Assembly: GCF_030252425.1 (NCBI RefSeq)
Contig: NZ_CP126994.1
Coordinates: forward strand, 3,901,001 to 3,965,000
Origin: Acidisoma sp. PAMC 29798
GTDB lineage: Bacteria; Pseudomonadota; Alphaproteobacteria; Acetobacterales; Acetobacteraceae
Direction: 5' to 3'
DNA: 64,000 nucleotides
Each line of letters opens with the position of its first letter. Positions within the stretch are counted from its first letter, which is position 1. Shown piece after piece: positions 52,368 through 61,973 of this stretch. Under the pieces are notes generated by a model that ran no database searches, was not told the origin of the DNA, and saw only the letters and a list, made by a program, of their open reading frames with translations. The position numbers and the translations under genes are program-made.

Positions 52368-53987
52368 CTAAACTGTGGCGGCGGCAACATCCTTCGCATT
52401 GGTGCTCTTATAGTCTTGGAAATACTCGTCCAGTATCTGCCTTGAGAACCGTCCGATCGACGCATATTCGCTCTCTGTCAGGTTGGCGAGTGAGACACGG
52501 GCGGAGGTGTCGACCACTTCGAAGCCGTTGCCGGGGAGAAGAACGACACCCGTCTCCTGTGCGAGGCGGAAGAGAAAGCTGGTCCCCAGGTCGCTGTTCA
52601 TGAACCATGTCTTGAACGCGAGCCCATGCAGCACTCCAGCCAGATCCTGAAGATCGATCAAGGTGTAATAGTTTACATCATTCGCCCGGTGCGGCACGAC
52701 GATACCCATATTGCGGTAAAGCGTCTGGTGCCGCTGCCGGATCAAGCGCTTGGCCGCGTCCTTGTAGCGATGATCCCGGTCCATCAGCCCGTTGAGGGCG
52801 AAGAGGGCCATCTGCAACTGCTGTGGCGTTGACAGACCCGCAGTGTGATTCAGCGCAACGGCGCGGCTATCCGCGACGAGACGATCGATAAAGCGAATCT
52901 CGCGCGGTTTCGTGCTCAATGAGATGTAGCGTGCGTCCAAGCGCTGCTTTTGGTCCTCGGGCTGCGCTGCCAGGGCCGCGTCGAAGGCATTGTCGTCATG
53001 CAACGCAATCGCGCCGAGACGCCATCCGGTTGCACCGAAAAACTTTGAAAATGAATAAACGCAGAGGGTATTGCGAGCGCATTTGGCGAAGACGGAGACA
53101 AAGTCGTCCGCGAAGGTGCCATAGACATCGTCTGTCACGATGAAGAGATCGGGCCGCTCAGTCTTGATGAACTGCGCCAGCTGTTCCAGCGCTGCATCCG
53201 ACATTTTCGTCGATGGCGGATTGCTCGGATTGACGAGACAGAAGATCTTGACCTTCGGGTCACGTAGCTTCTCGATCTCAGTGAGTGGGAATTGCCAATT
53301 GTCGCCCTGGTCCAAGCGGATGTCGACCACATCCAGACCGAACTCGGCCAGGACCGGAATCTCAAGGTATGGTGAGAAGATTGGCGTTCCGATACCGATC
53401 TTGTCGCCGTGGCCCACCAGACCGTTCGCATTGAGTGTCTGGAAGATATAGGCCATCGCGGCCGTTCCACCTTCCGTCGCAAAGACGGAGAAGTCACCGG
53501 CCGGAGGTGCCGTGCCGAACATTTCCTGCGCCAGATAGGCCTTCACGATCTCCTCCGTGTGCGGCAACATGCGTGGCGGTGTCGGGTAGGTGCATCCCAG
53601 GAAGGCATTCGTCAACTCGAATAGAAACTCATCCTGGTTCAGGCCAAGCTGATCCTTCACATAGGACGTTGCGGACCGAATGAACTTGATACCCGCTGCC
53701 CCGGCGTGACCCGCCGCATAGGAGTCAAATCTCTGGACAATGCCGTCATGCTCCGGCAGGCCGCCGAAGCCGCTGTCGAGATAGGCGTACGACCGTTCCG
53801 CCTCGAGCATTGCAAACTCACCCAGGCTCAGAAACGCCAACCGGGGGAGCATCGCCAAGAAGTTTGGATTGCCGCGGCCGGCATTCAGCATCAGGCGTTC
53901 CGCGTCAGACGAAGCGATGGCGATCAGCTGATCCTTCAACTCGAAGGGACTGAGCTTTGCATATTGACGGTACAGATTCTCGAGCAT
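52368..53987 (-). CDS. aspD: aspartate 4-decarboxylase / bifunctional aspartate aminotransferase
   Basis: A 539-residue PLP enzyme, the length of the family. It decarboxylates L-aspartate to L-alanine and CO2, and has side aminotransferase activity. The PLP lysine is Lys315 in CVYSFSKFFGATGWRLGA, the same number as in the Pseudomonas enzyme as I remember it; NPSNPPSTKMS and IVTDDVYGTF supply the ring-contacting Asn and Asp. The ATG at 53987 starts MLENLYRQYAKLSPFELKD. It lies 32 bp after aspT, on the same strand, so the two form the classical aspartate-alanine cycle, which consumes a proton per turn in the cytoplasm. Confidence 0.96.
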   Translation of the reverse strand: MLENLYRQYAKLSPFELKDQLIAIASSDAERLMLNAGRGNPNFLAMLPRLAFLSLGEFAMLEAERSYAYLDSGFGGLPEHDGIVQRFDSYAAGHAGAAGIKFIRSATSYVKDQLGLNQDEFLFELTNAFLGCTYPTPPRMLPHTEEIVKAYLAQEMFGTAPPAGDFSVFATEGGTAAMAYIFQTLNANGLVGHGDKIGIGTPIFSPYLEIPVLAEFGLDVVDIRLDQGDNWQFPLTEIEKLRDPKVKIFCLVNPSNPPSTKMSDAALEQLAQFIKTERPDLFIVTDDVYGTFADDFVSVFAKCARNTLCVYSFSKFFGATGWRLGAIALHDDNAFDAALAAQPEDQKQRLDARYISLSTKPREIRFIDRLVADSRAVALNHTAGLSTPQQLQMALFALNGLMDRDHRYKDAAKRLIRQRHQTLYRNMGIVVPHRANDVNYYTLIDLQDLAGVLHGLAFKTWFMNSDLGTSFLFRLAQETGVVLLPGNGFEVVDTSARVSLANLTESEYASIGRFSRQILDEYFQDYKSTNAKDVAAATV

Positions 53988-54019
53988 GGCGTTACTCCAT
54001 TGATTTAAGGATGAGCCGA

Positions 54020-55729
54020 CTACGGTCCTGCATTCTTCGTGATAATGCCGACGATGACCGGTCCCCACAGCGTCAGGAAGACATTCGCGACGGCATAGGT
54101 GACTGTGAAGGACACAACGGGCGTGCCATTCCCCGCCTTGGCGAGCAAGGCAGCGAAGGCGGGATTTGCGCTCCGCCCACCCGCAACGCACGACAGTGCC
54201 TCGATCGGATTTTTGATACGCAGGACAAAGTAGGAAAAGAAGAACGTCACGATCTGCGGGATGAGTGTCACGGCAACACCCAGGAGCAGCAGCGTCACGC
54301 CATAATGTTCGATGGCCGTCAGGGCCTGGGGGCCGGCACCAATCCCGACCACACCGACGAACACGGCCAGGCCGAAATCTCGCAGGAAGGTCGACGCGCC
54401 GATCGGCAGGGCGGCAAACCTGGGATGCACGCTGCGCAGCCACCCAAATAGCAGGCCCGAGAGAAGGCAACCGCCACCGCTGCCTATGGAAATCGGCACG
54501 CCCCATATCTTGAAGGCCAACATGCCGATCAGCGTGCCGACAATCATGCCGAGACCGAAGAATATGAAATCCGTCACGACCGCGGCACTAATCTTGTAGC
54601 CGATCTTCGATTGGACGCGGTCGAGATCGGACGGGCTGCCCGTGAAATGCAGCTCATCTCCGGTCTTAAGTTGAAGCTTGCTCAACAAGGGCAGGTCTCG
54701 CCCCATGCGCTTCGCCGCGGTCAGAAACACGCCGTGACGCGTGTCGATCGTGGCATGATCGTGGATTTCGCTAATCTGCCGGCCACTTAATACGCGGTTC
54801 GTGAGAATGATCCCTCGGTTCTCCTCAACGATCGAGAACCCGGGCGGGGACGCGATCTCACGACCGAACACCGTGTCCGACAGTTTGAATGCGTCGAGCC
54901 GTCCCGTCATCGCGACGGCGTCTCCAAGCTCGATCGTTGTCGTGTCATTCATCTCGACCATTTTGCCGGCACGAAAAACACCCTCGACTGAGGCATCCGA
55001 GAATTGCCTATCGAGTTCCAAGGTCGTTCTGCCGATGGCCGTGCGGTCCCGTGTGACTTCATAGACGCGCGTGATGATATCGTTGACGGCGTTAAACTGG
55101 CCAGGTTCGAGTTCCGCCTTGCCGCCAGATAGCTCCTTTGCAAGCTTGACGGCTTCCTTGCGGATATCCCACTTCATGATCATGGGGAAGAACCAAGTCA
55201 CCATGATGATCGGACCGAGCGAGCCGAAAATGTAACAGACGGCGTAACCGACCGCGACATTCGTCTGCATAGTTTTGGTTATTGCTGGAGAAAGGCCCAA
55301 TTTGGAGATCGCATCCCCCGCCGTCCCGAGAATGGCCGACTGGGTCAATCCACCTGCGGCAAGGCCGGCTGCCATGCCGCGATCCAATCCAAACATCCAA
55401 GCCCCCGCGATGACACAGAGGAGGCCCGTGAAGCACATGACGAACGCCGAGACGAGTTGATTGAGCGAACGCAGATTCAGAGCGTGGAAGAACTGCGGGC
55501 CGCCCTGAAAACCGACCGCATAGATGAACAAGGCGAAGAAGATCGTCTTGATGCCGGGGTCGATGTTGACGCCCAACTGGCCGATGATAACTCCCACCAG
55601 CAAAGTGCCGGCGACACCGCCAAGAACGAAGCTTCCGACTTTGATCCGGCCTACGAGATAACCTATGGCGATGGTGGCGAAGAGAGCAATCAGCGGTTGA
55701 TTGGCGAAGAGATGCCGTAGGAAATCCAT
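54020..55729 (-). CDS. aspT: aspartate-alanine antiporter
   Basis: A 569-residue inner-membrane exchanger of the AAE family, swapping external aspartate for internal alanine. Two hydrophobic halves (about residues 10-180 and 385-565) flank a central cytoplasmic pair of TrkA_C-like domains (AIGRTTLELDRQF to TGDELHFTGSPSDLDRV). The family motif GGLTQSAILGTAGDAI, and in the second half GAGPQAL, are visible. With aspD it makes a metabolic proton-motive cycle useful for acid resistance or energy. A FixJ-like box lies 117 bp before the start, on this strand. Confidence 0.95.
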   Translation of the reverse strand: MDFLRHLFANQPLIALFATIAIGYLVGRIKVGSFVLGGVAGTLLVGVIIGQLGVNIDPGIKTIFFALFIYAVGFQGGPQFFHALNLRSLNQLVSAFVMCFTGLLCVIAGAWMFGLDRGMAAGLAAGGLTQSAILGTAGDAISKLGLSPAITKTMQTNVAVGYAVCYIFGSLGPIIMVTWFFPMIMKWDIRKEAVKLAKELSGGKAELEPGQFNAVNDIITRVYEVTRDRTAIGRTTLELDRQFSDASVEGVFRAGKMVEMNDTTTIELGDAVAMTGRLDAFKLSDTVFGREIASPPGFSIVEENRGIILTNRVLSGRQISEIHDHATIDTRHGVFLTAAKRMGRDLPLLSKLQLKTGDELHFTGSPSDLDRVQSKIGYKISAAVVTDFIFFGLGMIVGTLIGMLAFKIWGVPISIGSGGGCLLSGLLFGWLRSVHPRFAALPIGASTFLRDFGLAVFVGVVGIGAGPQALTAIEHYGVTLLLLGVAVTLIPQIVTFFFSYFVLRIKNPIEALSCVAGGRSANPAFAALLAKAGNGTPVVSFTVTYAVANVFLTLWGPVIVGIITKNAGP

Positions 55730-55845
55730 GCTGTCATCCTCGATGCAATGCGCGAACGAACTCCGACCGCTCCGTTTCGACGTTGCAGCGAAGCTGGCCC
55801 GTTATATGCCAGAGAAGTGTCATGGGTCGGCCACGGCAGGTAGCC

Positions 55846-55861
55846 TCGGAAACTACCTAGG
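55846..55861 (-). promoter_or_regulatory. FixJ-like box 1 (toward aspT)
   Basis: On the minus strand this reads CCTAGGTAGTTTCCGA. It is one of five near-identical boxes in the last 8.5 kb, and it points toward aspT, 117 bp away. Rhizobial FixJ targets have the form TAnGTAGTTTCC. Confidence 0.6.
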
Positions 55862-55986
55862 TCGCCGCTTTTTAATCGCAGTCTGAGAGGGTCTGTGGCG
55901 AGCCGGCATGGATACTCAACACATGATGGCGAGGATGGTCGCAGGCGTAGCACATGATCTTACTAACTCACGCCAACGGACTCATG

Positions 55987-56000
55987 TAGGTAATTTCCGA
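55987..56000 (+). promoter_or_regulatory. FixJ-like box 2 (toward histidine phosphatase)
   Basis: TAGGTAATTTCCGA, one mismatch (A for G in GTAG) from the others. It points toward the histidine phosphatase gene, 214 bp away. It is the weakest box of the set. Confidence 0.45.
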
Positions 56001-56213
56001 ATCTACACCCTGATGCCAGGATGAAATACTCTCAATCAATCTTAGGCTTGCCGACAAAACGACTGTCACGCAGGCCACAACACTAGTCGAAAGTCACGCT
56101 TTGCCTAAGAACTCTCCAAACTTCTGCAATCTCATAGCCTCGACCGAGACTGGGGCACCGCCAGGGCGTCCTGCAATGGTGGCTGCGAGCATCGCCCGCC
56201 GTTCGGTGCCGCG

Positions 56214-56840
56214 ATGAAATCGTCAACGCGTATTATCCTGGTCCGCCACGGCGAAGTCAAAGGCATAGAGACCCCACGTTTTCGAGGTTCAGCAGACCTG
56301 CCTCTCACCGAACGTGGATTGCGACAATCGGAACTGACCCGTGATCACCTCCTGTATCTGGGCGTAGCCGCTGCAATCTACAGCAGCCCGCTCCGGGGAT
56401 GTGCGCAAACAGCCGCGATCTTCGGGCAGTCGCAGGCAGTCGCCGTGAATTATGCGTCTGAACTGAATGATATCGACCATGGCCTTTGGCGGGGGCAAAC
56501 CCATGATGACATCAGGCGAAGCGAGCCGCTCGGCTTCGACACATGGGTGGCCAATCCCGAGAAGACCCAGTTCCCGGGCGGTGAAAGTCTTCAATCCGCA
56601 GCCGACCGCGCTCTGGTCACGCTCAGCGTCACCCGGACGGCAAGCGTCGGTTCGACCATTCTCCTCGTAAGTTATGACAGCATAATCCGGCTGCTGTTAC
56701 TGCACGTTCTTGGACTGCCGCTGGCCCGCTACGCGACCCTGGACGTTGCACCTTGTGGTATCAGCGTCCTTCTCTCTCAAAAAGCGTCATGGCGTGTGCG
56801 CTGCATCAACGAAACATCGCACCTCATGCGCCTGGGGTGA
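56214..56840 (+). CDS. histidine phosphatase family protein
   Basis: A 208-residue member of the phosphoglycerate-mutase-like (histidine phosphatase) superfamily. IILVRHGEV (Arg-His-Gly, phosphate-accepting His), SSPLRGCAQTA, and LNDIDHGLWRGQTHDDI (catalytic Glu/Asp position) are typical, but the second histidine usually found in a GG/SHG motif appears as VSYDSIIRL, with no His. Its phosphatase activity may therefore be altered. It might act on sugar phosphates or cobalamin intermediates; the pathway cannot be assigned. It is convergent with the kinase gene at 56901. Confidence 0.85.
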   Translation: MKSSTRIILVRHGEVKGIETPRFRGSADLPLTERGLRQSELTRDHLLYLGVAAAIYSSPLRGCAQTAAIFGQSQAVAVNYASELNDIDHGLWRGQTHDDIRRSEPLGFDTWVANPEKTQFPGGESLQSAADRALVTLSVTRTASVGSTILLVSYDSIIRLLLLHVLGLPLARYATLDVAPCGISVLLSQKASWRVRCINETSHLMRLG

Positions 56841-56900
56841 GAAACACGCCGCCGCCGCGAAGCAAAGCGCCTCTTGCTCTCGGATCGATGACGGCGTGAC

Positions 56901-59900
56901 TCAGCTTCCGTCGGCGCCGGAACCCGCCACCGACGCCGCCGCGAGCGCCAGACGCGCCAAAGCAGGAAGCGATTTGGTACCGGTCCGCTCCATGATAGAC
57001 GCCCGATGATTTTCCACGGTGCGCTGGCTGATACCGAGGTCGCTAGCGATGTTCTTGCTGGGATGGCCGGCAAGGACCAATCGCATAATCTCGCGCTGCC
57101 TTGTGGTGAGTCCAGCGAGTTTCGAAGCCGCATCCTCGTGCCAGGCAGACCGCTTGCTCGTATCTCCCGCTTGTTCGAGCGCACGGGCCACGCTCGCAAT
57201 AAGCTCGTCATGTCCGATCGGCTTTTCAATGAAGTCGGAAGCCCCGGCCTTCATCGCCTGCACCGCCATCGGTACGTCACTATTGCCGGTGATCATGATC
57301 GCCGGCAATAGGTCGCCGTCGCTGCGTAGGCGCTGTAGAAGCGCAAGACCGCTCATGCCAGGAAGATAAGCATCGATCACGATGCAGGCTTCGCGGCCTG
57401 GGCGATAGGCGGCGAGAAAGGCCTCGCACGTGCTAAAGACCTCCGTCACGATGCCATGTTCAACCAACACGTCTCGCATCGCATTGCGCACGGAGGCATC
57501 ATCGTCGACGACGAAGACAACCGGTCCGTCGGGATCGCGCCTTGTGTCTATCGGTTCAGAGTGCGGCCGCATCGCCGTTGCCGCCGGTGAAGTCAGTAGG
57601 ACCTGAATGACTCGCGTTAATTCTGAGGCTTTTACGGGTTTGTTCAGTTGTATACAACCACTCTGGGTGACGCGCATCGCCGTTTCGGTGGAGATGTCAC
57701 CCGTCAGCATGATGGCGGGCACGGCTCGTATTAAGGCGTTTCGGATCTGCTCGACGACGTCTAGCCCATTCATCCCGTTGGGAAGGTTGTAGTCAGTAAT
57801 GATGAGGTCCGGTTGCAGTTCCCGTCTAGCCAATACATCTAAGGCCGCAATGCCGTCAGCTGCGGTGGTTGGCTCATAGCCTTGGTCCTGCAATAATAGC
57901 GCGAGCAAATCACGAACTTCCGGATCATCCTCCACGACCAAGATTGCCCTACCCAGGTGCGCCCGCGCCGACTTTGAAGCGCTAACATCATTTTCTGAGT
58001 TGTTAGCGATCGAAGTCAACCCGATCGGTGCAAGCTCAACGTCAATCGTGAATACCGAACCCTTGCCCAGCGCGGAGCGCGCGTGAATTGGACATTTGAG
58101 AAGAGCGCCTAGCCTTTGCACGATCGAAAGGCCAAGGCCAAGGCCGCGGCTGCGTTCCCGTGCCGCATTATCGACCTGGAAATACTCCTGAAACACCGAT
58201 TTCAACGCAGTTTCGGAGATGCCAATGCCGCTATCCCAAACCTCTATGCTCAGGCGTCCGGAACGCCGCCGGCAGCCGACCAGGACTTTGCCGTGCTTGG
58301 TGTATTTTAGGGCGTTGGAGATAAAGTTGCGGATGATCTGTTCCAGCAGGTTGGCGTCACCCCTAACAGACAGCCCGCACGGCACAACGCTCAAGGTCAG
58401 GCCCTTGGCCAGCGCATGATATGAAAATTCTTCTCGTAAACGTGTCAGAACCTTGTCGATCTGAAAGCTCTGTAGTTCGGCATGGACGCCACCGGCGTCA
58501 ATCTGGTTGATGTCCAGCAAGGTGTTCAGCATGCCCGCCATCGCGCCTAGCGTATCATCCAACCGGGATACCAATCGCTGCGCGCGCTCTCCTTCGACCG
58601 TGTGTGATAGCAGACCCTGAAGCAGCGTGAGGGTCTGCAATGGCTGTCGAAGGTCATGGCTGGCGGCTGCCAGGAACCGGGACTTCGTAACGTTGGCGAT
58701 ATCGGCCTGCTGCTTGGCCGCTTCTAAGGCCCGGCCGGCTAGAATCCGCTTTGTGATGTCAGTGAAGGTGATGACAACGCCCTCCACGCGGCCATCATGC
58801 GACCTATACGGAGAGATGCGCCGGCGGAACCAAGCGCCATTCCCACCCTCGATCTCGCGCTCGACGAGTGTCATGCTTTTTAGCACGTCTTCCGCATCGA
58901 CCGTCACCGATGCCTCGGGGCCGAGTGATCGGAGATCCGCGAGCGGACGGCCGACATCACTTGGTATGACATGGAAGATCGATCGCGTTTCTGGCGTAAA
59001 GAAGCGAATATTCAGGTGCACATCAAGGAAGATGGTCGCCACGTCAGTGCTGTAGAGGACGTTCTGAAGATCGTCGGCGGTTGTGCGCTGGCGATCCAAG
59101 GTTTCACGCAACTGGCTATTAAGCGCCGTCAGTTCCTCGTTCAGGGACTGAAGCTCCTCCTTCGAGGCAAGAAGCTCTTCATTCGTCGATTGGAACTCTT
59201 CGTTTGCCGACAGCGCTTCCTCGTCGATCGCCTTGTGGTCCTCGCTCATGATCTCGAGATCACGCAAGGCGTTCCGCAGTTCGAGCCCTACCGCGTCGAG
59301 GTCATGCTTGTAACCTGCGTCAGGGCCGTCGAGCCGCGCAGCGAGACGCGCACCAGCGTCATGTTCGACCACCGGGCCCTCGATGAAGCAAACCAGGAGC
59401 AGGTCCTCCCCGGCGTTCGTCACGGGCTGCACGTCGATGCGATACGAGCCCGAGCCTGCCGCGGCTTTGGAGCGACCTCCGGCCATGATGACACGCACCT
59501 TCTCGCGCCTTGCTTGATTGATGGCCAGCTTCAGCTTGGACCGTACCTCCGGTCGGGCCATCGCGAGCAGGTCATGGGTCGGCTGCTCTGGAATCGCCCT
59601 CAGATAGCGGTCAGTCGGGCCCACAGAGAACAGACATTGGTGTTTCGTATTGATCAAAATGGCCGCAGGTGCGTATTGCTCGAGAACGAGGCGCTGCCCC
59701 AGTTCGACGATAGACTCCTGTCTCGATAGCGGCGATTCCTTGCCGGCTCTTCGGCGGAATCGGAGCGCGCCACCGGCGACATGCGCCGAGGTGGAACTAC
59801 TCTCTCTCCCAGCACCCAGGAACTTGTAGAGTCGGTCAGATTTCGAGATAATCTCAAACTTGGCTTCTGAGCTGCCGATGGTCTCCGACGTTCCAAGAAG

Positions 59901-61337
59901 CAAGATGCCACTCTTGCGGAGAGCAAACCGGAAGACCGCGATGACGCGCTCCTGGGCCTCGGGGCTCAGGTAGATCAAAAGGTTTCGACACGACACAAGA
60001 TCGAGTCGCGAAAACGGTGGATCAGCGAGCACGTCCTGCACCGTGTAAACGACAGACGCGCGGAGGTCGGCCGAAACGCGATAACCATCCTCCTCCTTGG
60101 AGAAGAAACGCGCCAGGCGATCGGCCGATACATCCGCCTCGATAGTGAGCGGATAAAAGCCTTCGCGCGCCGTCGCTACGGCCTCTGGATCGACATCCGA
60201 GGCAAAGACCTGCAAACCCAGGTCCGATCTCGCAGCGAGAAGCTGCTCTCGGAACAGCATTGCGAGTGAGTACGGCTCCTGACCCGTGCTGCATCCGGCG
60301 ACCCAGATGCGAATCGTCTGGCCGGCCGGCTGATGGCGAATGATCTCCGGAATGACACTTTCCGAAAGCGTGTCGAAGACAGTCGGATCTCGAAAGAAGC
60401 TGGTGACGTTGATGAGGAGATCCATCGCAAGAAGATTGAGCTCCGCCTCGTCATCATAGAGCTTGTGGTAGTACCGGCCCATTTCCCCGCGCGGGATGGC
60501 GAGCATGGCCATCCGCCGTTCGATGCGCCGGCGCAGCGTCCCTGGCTTGTAGAGCGTGAAATTATAGACCGTCTGAGTGCGGAGCAGCAGGACGATCTCG
60601 TCAAAGCAATCCGTTTCAGGAACATCCTTCAAAGGCGGCTGAAAACCCTTGGCCGATGCTCTCGCCTGCCGGGCTTGCAACGCGGCGGGCATTTCAGCGA
60701 CTGGAAGGATGAGATCGACGACATCCGTATCGATTGCGCTTTGCGGCATTCCTCTGTAGCCCGCCTCGGCGGGTCGCTGGGCAATGGTAAGGCCCCCTTT
60801 TTCCCGCAACGCGCCGGAGCCCAGGCTTCCATCCGCACCTGTGCCGGATAGGATAATGGACACGGCACGCGGCCCGAACGCCTCCGCGAGTGACTGCAAA
60901 AGGTGGTCGAACGGCAGGCGCGCCCCGTGACGGCTCGGCGGGCGGGAAAGATGAAAGGCGCCCTCAACGATAGAGAGGTAGGTTCCCGGGGGAATGACGT
61001 AGAGATGGTCCGCCTCAAGCGCCATCCCTTCCGCAGCCTGTACGACCGTCATTTTGGTATGGGCTGAAAGAAGCTCCACCATCATGCTCTCATGATTTGG
61101 ATCGAGATGCTGGATGAGAATGAAGGTCATCCCCGTGTCAGCGGTGATCGCATCCAATAGCTTCGTGCAGGCCCCCAATCCGCCCGCTGAAGCCCCAATG
61201 CCGATAACAAGATCGGCCGATTGTCCTACAGCAACCTTCGCCTCATCCAATATTGCGCGGCCGTTAAATGCGGTTTCGGACACCTCGCCGTTGGCGGAGT
61301 GATCCTTGGGCGGAAGACGCGGCATGCGTAGCGTCAT
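56901..61337 (-). CDS. CheB-CheR-PAS histidine kinase fused to REC-REC-LuxR
   Basis: A 1,478-residue signalling protein. Domains in order: CheB methylesterase (40-225; IGIGASAGG, ILIQHLDPNH, SGTGADGS), CheR methyltransferase (240-505; INVTSFFRDP, WVAGCSTGQEPYS), a Glu-rich coiled coil (700-755), PAS (760-865), histidine kinase (885-1105; ASHDLRQPLQ with His894, NALKY, DSGIGI, GLGLGLSI), receiver 1 (1130-1250; Asp1182), receiver 2 (1272-1390; Asp1322 in IDAYLPGMSG), and a LuxR-type helix-turn-helix (1410-1465; LTTRQREIMRLVLAGHPSKNIA). Receiver 2 plus LuxR is a complete FixJ-type response regulator, so sensing and transcription sit on one chain. Autoregulation and control of the nearby FixJ-like boxes are inferred. 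Confidence 0.94.
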   Translation of the reverse strand: MTLRMPRLPPKDHSANGEVSETAFNGRAILDEAKVAVGQSADLVIGIGASAGGLGACTKLLDAITADTGMTFILIQHLDPNHESMMVELLSAHTKMTVVQAAEGMALEADHLYVIPPGTYLSIVEGAFHLSRPPSRHGARLPFDHLLQSLAEAFGPRAVSIILSGTGADGSLGSGALREKGGLTIAQRPAEAGYRGMPQSAIDTDVVDLILPVAEMPAALQARQARASAKGFQPPLKDVPETDCFDEIVLLLRTQTVYNFTLYKPGTLRRRIERRMAMLAIPRGEMGRYYHKLYDDEAELNLLAMDLLINVTSFFRDPTVFDTLSESVIPEIIRHQPAGQTIRIWVAGCSTGQEPYSLAMLFREQLLAARSDLGLQVFASDVDPEAVATAREGFYPLTIEADVSADRLARFFSKEEDGYRVSADLRASVVYTVQDVLADPPFSRLDLVSCRNLLIYLSPEAQERVIAVFRFALRKSGILLLGTSETIGSSEAKFEIISKSDRLYKFLGAGRESSSTSAHVAGGALRFRRRAGKESPLSRQESIVELGQRLVLEQYAPAAILINTKHQCLFSVGPTDRYLRAIPEQPTHDLLAMARPEVRSKLKLAINQARREKVRVIMAGGRSKAAAGSGSYRIDVQPVTNAGEDLLLVCFIEGPVVEHDAGARLAARLDGPDAGYKHDLDAVGLELRNALRDLEIMSEDHKAIDEEALSANEEFQSTNEELLASKEELQSLNEELTALNSQLRETLDRQRTTADDLQNVLYSTDVATIFLDVHLNIRFFTPETRSIFHVIPSDVGRPLADLRSLGPEASVTVDAEDVLKSMTLVEREIEGGNGAWFRRRISPYRSHDGRVEGVVITFTDITKRILAGRALEAAKQQADIANVTKSRFLAAASHDLRQPLQTLTLLQGLLSHTVEGERAQRLVSRLDDTLGAMAGMLNTLLDINQIDAGGVHAELQSFQIDKVLTRLREEFSYHALAKGLTLSVVPCGLSVRGDANLLEQIIRNFISNALKYTKHGKVLVGCRRRSGRLSIEVWDSGIGISETALKSVFQEYFQVDNAARERSRGLGLGLSIVQRLGALLKCPIHARSALGKGSVFTIDVELAPIGLTSIANNSENDVSASKSARAHLGRAILVVEDDPEVRDLLALLLQDQGYEPTTAADGIAALDVLARRELQPDLIITDYNLPNGMNGLDVVEQIRNALIRAVPAIMLTGDISTETAMRVTQSGCIQLNKPVKASELTRVIQVLLTSPAATAMRPHSEPIDTRRDPDGPVVFVVDDDASVRNAMRDVLVEHGIVTEVFSTCEAFLAAYRPGREACIVIDAYLPGMSGLALLQRLRSDGDLLPAIMITGNSDVPMAVQAMKAGASDFIEKPIGHDELIASVARALEQAGDTSKRSAWHEDAASKLAGLTTRQREIMRLVLAGHPSKNIASDLGISQRTVENHRASIMERTGTKSLPALARLALAAASVAGSGADGS

Positions 61338-61437
61338 GTTTCATCCTATTCCGCGCGACATGCGAGAGCGTGACGTTCCGTTGTCGTTTGGGCTCGCACT
61401 GAGTGGCGACGTGGACCCGCAAATGTTGCAGGGCGTT

Positions 61438-61451
61438 TAGGTAGTTTCCGA
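61438..61451 (+). promoter_or_regulatory. FixJ-like box 3 (between kinase and receiver genes)
   Basis: TAGGTAGTTTCCGA lies in the 276-bp divergent gap, 100 bp from the kinase ATG and 163 bp from the single-receiver ATG. It is oriented toward the latter. It could serve both promoters. Confidence 0.6.
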
Positions 61452-61613
61452 AGCTATCTTAGTTCAGTTTTGCTGAGTTACAAAATCTCATGACGGATAA
61501 CCGGGCTACACCGACCATAGACGCGGCAAAATGACACGGTTTCACTCCCCGCAGTCAGCGATCGCACGCATCCGTCGCGCGTCGTTCTTCCCAAGGCCGG
61601 GCGTCGATCGCGC

Positions 61614-61964
61614 ATGATATCCTTGCGTATTCTCGTCGTTGAGGATGATCTTATCATCGGATCACTGATCTCGGAGATGCTTGTAGAGCTCGGACATGAA
61701 GTTTGCGGTCTAGAAACAACAGAAATGGCCGCCATCGCGGCTGCGTCTCGCGATAAGCCGCAACTCATGATCGTCGATCGCCAGTTGCGCGAAGGAGACG
61801 GAACCTCCACCATGAGGGCTGTTCTCCGCGCTGGCCCGGTTGCTTATATTTTCATGACTGGCGAGCGCAGGGTCGCCGACAACCCCGACGCGGTCATGCT
61901 CTACAAGCCGTTTCGAGAGGTGGACCTGCGCGTTGCTATCGAGCGCGCTGTGTCAAGGCGTTGA
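61614..61964 (+). CDS. single-domain response regulator
   Basis: A 116-residue lone CheY-like receiver: ILVVEDDLIIGSLI (acidic pair), MIVDRQLREGDGT (phospho-Asp about residue 55), FMTGE (Thr) and LYKPFREVDL (Lys). No output domain is present, so it relays phosphate or acts by binding a partner. It is divergent from the CheB-CheR-kinase gene, the natural source of phosphate. It is convergent with the PRC-barrel gene, 9 bp away. Confidence 0.88.
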   Translation: MISLRILVVEDDLIIGSLISEMLVELGHEVCGLETTEMAAIAAASRDKPQLMIVDRQLREGDGTSTMRAVLRAGPVAYIFMTGERRVADNPDAVMLYKPFREVDLRVAIERAVSRR

Positions 61965-61973
61965 TTGATCGCT

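Noticed and set aside
51929-52465. 178-residue minus-strand frame before aspD
   Set aside because: It overlaps the aspD 3' end in another frame and has no domain resemblance.
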